A stretch of 9,585 nucleotides of DNA from Betaproteobacteria bacterium (GTDB lineage: Bacteria > Pseudomonadota > Gammaproteobacteria > Burkholderiales > Usitatibacteraceae), in the NCBI GenBank assembly GCA_025362705.1, contig JANYFH010000240.1, forward strand, positions 1-9,585, in the 5' to 3' direction. A program made the translations under genes and the position numbers. How positions within the stretch are numbered: the first letter of the stretch is position 1; each line of letters opens with the position of its first letter. Below the pieces are notes generated by a model. It was given only the letters and a program-made list of their open reading frames with translations. It searched no databases and was not told where the DNA came from. Positions 6,609 through 9,585 of the stretch are shown here, piece after piece.

Positions 6609-9585
6609 ATGAAATTGGCATCCCGCATTCGCTCTCTCTGCATTGCGGCGACGATGACGCTTTCGCTATTTGCGACAAGCGCGTTCGCAGCCATCTGCAC
6701 GTTCAATCAAGCCTCCGGTGCGTGGACCAGCCCCGCCAACTGGAACGCTTGCACCGGCGGCAATGGTGCGCCGGCAGGCACGCCCGGCACATCGGATAGC
6801 GCCGTGCTTGGCGCCGGACAAACAGCGATACTGCCTGCCGGTAATTTTCTCGTTGGCGACGTTGTCCTCGCGAATTCGACTATTCAAGGCGCTGGTCTGG
6901 GCGCGACCACGTTGAACGTACTCGCCGCTGGCGGTGCTGTATGGGGCGCAGGTACACACACCTTCCAAAACATGACAGTCATTTTTACAGGCGCGAGTAC
7001 GATCAGCACCGCCACCGGTCCCTTGACCATCGATAACAGCGTGATGGAACTCACCGCGCCGCTGACCACCATGTCCGCTGATTCCATCACCATCACGGGC
7101 GCCGGCGCGAAGATAAGAAACAACGGTATCTTCAACCCGAGCACCTTTTTAACCATGACCGCTGGCGGCGAGTTCGAGAACGATGGATCGTTTACACCCG
7201 TGACACCGCTAACCATCAACGGGTCATTTGTAAATCAAGGCGCGTTTCTCACCACCGCTGGCTTGTCGGTGTCGCTAGTCAACGCAGCTGCTTTTACCCA
7301 ACCAGTTACATCGGGCTACATTGGTGGTGATGGCAATATTTCGGCAGGCGCGCAAACGTTGACGTTGGCAAACGGCTTTGTTGAGGGCGATGTTCTGTTC
7401 ATCGTCGGCTTGCTCAATAACACCGGTGCCACTATCTCTCCGGGTGGCGTGAATAAAAGTGGCAGCATTGCCGTCAACGGCAACTATGCCGCCAACGCCG
7501 CCGCAGGTCTGGACATTGAAATTGCCGGTGGCAGTAGCGGCCCCGTTGTTGACAGGCTTGTAGTCACAGGCACGGCAACATTCACCAGCGCGATGGTGAA
7601 TTTTTACTACATCGATACTGGATTTGGTGTCTATGCACCAAGCCCGGGCGATTCACAAAATTTCGTCGATGCCAGCGTGGCGCAGGCGGGCTCTTTTACG
7701 AGCTTCACACATCCGCCGGGGCCAAACACCATCTCGCTCAATTACGCGCCGCCGGGCATCGTGCAATTTGTCGTCACCGCGCCATCAGCCGTCACGCTCA
7801 ATGCGAATCCTATCGTTCTCGCGCCGACGCCAATAGGCTGGACGCGCGCCTTGGTTGTCACCGCAACAAACTCATCGGCGAGTCCGGTCACATTCTCGCC
7901 GCCAACCACGTCAGGCGCACCGGAATTCAATGTCGGGGTTAACCAGACCCCGGGCTGCATCAGCGGCATCATCGCGGCGATGGGGTCATGCGATTACATT
8001 TTTAACTTCACACCATCCGCGCTTGGCCCGTTCACGGGCACCTTTACGCTACTCACGTCTGGCGGCAATTTTTCGGTGCCGCTCAGCAGTTCAGGAATCG
8101 CCACGATTGCGTTTCCCGCAGTGACGCCGACGACATTCAATTTCCCGCCAACTGCTGTCGGTGCATTCTCCACTCCCCTTAACGTGGTTTTTTCGACGCC
8201 CGTGGGTGGTGCCACGGTGCAGTTTCAGGGGTTTCCGATTAGTGGAACCGATCCGACCGATTTTGTCCTGATCACCGACGGCTGTAACGCTCAATTTGTC
8301 GCGCCTGGATCAGGTTGTACGGTACAGACCAAATTTGCGCCGCTGACAACCGGTGCAAAATCGGCCGACCTTACCTATTTGGCGGTCGAGCCCACTGGTT
8401 CTTTCCGCGGCCTCACCGTTTCCTTCACGGCAACGGCGGTCGTCGCTGCACCAGCCATCACCGTCACCGGTACCACTTTCTTCCCGACCACCGCCATCGG
8501 CTCATCTAGTGCCGTACAGTTCATCACCATCACCAATAGCGGCTCTAGCAACCTCAGTCTTTCTTCAATCACCAACAGCAACGTGGTGGTATTCAAGGAC
8601 ACCGTCAATGGCCCGCCCCCCCAGGCGGCGCAATATTGCGGATTTGGATCCGACGCAGCAGGCGCACCGCTGGCGGGTGGACCTATCGTTCTTGCGCCGG
8701 GAGCGAGTTGTGACCTGGTGATGGTGTTTTCGCCCAGTGCCGCTGGCATATTCAGCACAACCATCACTGTCACTTCCGATGCGCCTACCAGCCCAACCAT
8801 CATTACGCTCACGGGTATCGGTCTCGCTGCGCCGACGGCGACGCTGGCACCCGGGCCGCTCAATTTCGGCAATGTGACCGTCGGCGCGACCTCGGCACCC
8901 TTGAGTACCACATTCACCAATCCGTCTGGTACGCCGTTGCAAATCACCGCAATCAACGTCGGCTCCGGATTCAATGTCACTGGCGGCACCTGCGTGGTCG
9001 GAAATACCATTGCTCCAAGCGGCGGTAATTGCACCATCACCGTGACCGCATCGCCAACAACCGTCGGAGCGACCGGCAGCGCGTTGCAGGTTTTAACTTC
9101 GCCGCTTTCCAATAATCCGACGGTCGTTGTCAATGTCAACGGCGTCGCGGCTGTCGTTGCGCCAGTCATCACCAGCCCGACGACAGCGGCCGGTACGGTC
9201 GGCACCCCATTCAGTTATCAAATCACCGCAACAAATAGCCCGACACTTTATGGCGTCAACTCTCTACCGCTTGGTGTCAATATCAATACCGCCACCGGCC
9301 TCATCTCAGGCACGCCGACGGCTGCGGGCTTCATTACCGCCACCATCACCGCGACCAATGCCGGTGGCACCGCAATGCAAACACTCATGTTTGCCATCAT
9401 CGCCGCCGCGAGCCCGGCTGTGACGTTGACGCCGCCGTCGGTCGCCTTTGGCACACGCACCGTCGCGACAACCAGCCCGCCCACCACTGTGACATTGGGT
9501 AACTCCGGCAGTGCGTTGCTGACGATTGCCAGCATCACATCCACCGGTAACTTCGGCTTCACCACCTCGTGCCCGATTAGCCCCG
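6609..9585 (+). CDS. Giant exported protein with beta-solenoid-like region, ASH modules and a He_PIG Ig module (3' partial)
   Basis: From ATG 6609 the frame stays open without a stop to the window edge, giving at least 992 residues. Residues 1-27 are a signal peptide (MKLASRIRSLCIAATMTLSL..., cleavage after AFA). Residues 28-75 (CTFNQASGAWTSPANWNACTG, then a P-G-T-x-D-x-A pattern) match the W/NW module that often opens secreted beta-solenoid proteins. Residues 80-390 are Gly-, Thr- and Asn-rich short beta strands, probably a beta-solenoid. ASH-like modules lie at about 392-496, 497-614, 615-741 and 742-851, each with a cysteine pair. A putative-Ig (He_PIG) module follows at 852-933 (PVITSP, GTVGTPFSYQITATN, LPLGVNI, TGLISGTPTAAG). 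A further ASH module starts at 935 and is cut by the window end. It closely matches a module of the upstream neighbour. It is probably an adhesin or matrix protein; no enzyme motif was seen. The opposite-strand open frames here are shadows of this gene. Confidence 0.85.
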   Translation, partial: MKLASRIRSLCIAATMTLSLFATSAFAAICTFNQASGAWTSPANWNACTGGNGAPAGTPGTSDSAVLGAGQTAILPAGNFLVGDVVLANSTIQGAGLGATTLNVLAAGGAVWGAGTHTFQNMTVIFTGASTISTATGPLTIDNSVMELTAPLTTMSADSITITGAGAKIRNNGIFNPSTFLTMTAGGEFENDGSFTPVTPLTINGSFVNQGAFLTTAGLSVSLVNAAAFTQPVTSGYIGGDGNISAGAQTLTLANGFVEGDVLFIVGLLNNTGATISPGGVNKSGSIAVNGNYAANAAAGLDIEIAGGSSGPVVDRLVVTGTATFTSAMVNFYYIDTGFGVYAPSPGDSQNFVDASVAQAGSFTSFTHPPGPNTISLNYAPPGIVQFVVTAPSAVTLNANPIVLAPTPIGWTRALVVTATNSSASPVTFSPPTTSGAPEFNVGVNQTPGCISGIIAAMGSCDYIFNFTPSALGPFTGTFTLLTSGGNFSVPLSSSGIATIAFPAVTPTTFNFPPTAVGAFSTPLNVVFSTPVGGATVQFQGFPISGTDPTDFVLITDGCNAQFVAPGSGCTVQTKFAPLTTGAKSADLTYLAVEPTGSFRGLTVSFTATAVVAAPAITVTGTTFFPTTAIGSSSAVQFITITNSGSSNLSLSSITNSNVVVFKDTVNGPPPQAAQYCGFGSDAAGAPLAGGPIVLAPGASCDLVMVFSPSAAGIFSTTITVTSDAPTSPTIITLTGIGLAAPTATLAPGPLNFGNVTVGATSAPLSTTFTNPSGTPLQITAINVGSGFNVTGGTCVVGNTIAPSGGNCTITVTASPTTVGATGSALQVLTSPLSNNPTVVVNVNGVAAVVAPVITSPTTAAGTVGTPFSYQITATNSPTLYGVNSLPLGVNINTATGLISGTPTAAGFITATITATNAGGTAMQTLMFAIIAAASPAVTLTPPSVAFGTRTVATTSPPTTVTLGNSGSALLTIASITSTGNFGFTTSCPISP

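Noticed and set aside
8616..8622. C7 run in the second ASH protein as a phase-variation tract
   Set aside because: Seven bases is short for frequent slippage and it encodes an ordinary Pro-Pro stretch in frame; no second sign of phase variation is seen.
8375..9205. A long minus-strand open frame of 276 codons
   Set aside because: It lies wholly within the plus-strand giant gene, which has a ribosome site, a signal peptide and recognisable modules. The translation on the minus strand is low-complexity Val/Ala/Pro, as expected from the complement of Thr/Gly/Asn-rich codons.

Overview
The window is moderately GC-rich Gram-negative DNA carrying four consecutive plus-strand genes, three of them for long secreted proteins rich in Gly, Ser and Thr. 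The protein types (a FecR-domain protein with repeated beta-rich modules, parallel beta-helix proteins, and tandem ASH / choice-of-anchor D modules) and the codon use fit a proteobacterium, most likely a betaproteobacterium. That placement is inferred from style, not from a marker gene. No rRNA, tRNA, CRISPR array, transposase or integrase gene is visible.

Layout. Bases 2-1906 hold the 3' part of a FecR-domain protein that begins upstream of the window; its C-terminal half contains two copies of a beta-rich module resembling TbpB-type barrel repeats. A short intergenic gap (1907-2062) follows. Next comes a two-gene unit: a GT-B type glycosyltransferase (2063-3307), then, three bases after its stop, a 1047-residue exported protein (3311-6454). 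That protein has a signal peptide, a parallel beta-helix, five ASH-like immunoglobulin-fold modules and a two-cysteine C-terminal tail. After a second gap (6455-6608), a strong ribosome binding site leads into a further giant exported protein (6609 to beyond 9585) with a beta-solenoid-like N-terminal region, ASH modules and one He_PIG-type Ig module. This last frame is open to the window edge, so the gene is cut off at its 3' end.

Relationships. The two ASH proteins share a nearly duplicated module (45 of 57 residues identical by hand count), so they are paralogous or have exchanged modules. The two intergenic gaps share a related element of about 50 bp that can fold into an imperfect hairpin, followed by a second conserved 13-bp block. 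Each element sits about 50 bp upstream of the next start codon. This repeated, structured non-coding element is the least explained signal here.

Together the locus looks like a cell-surface or extracellular adhesin/matrix locus in which a cytoplasmic glycosyltransferase is translationally coupled to one of the exported proteins. No enzymatic activity is evident in the exported proteins, and their functions cannot be named from sequence alone.
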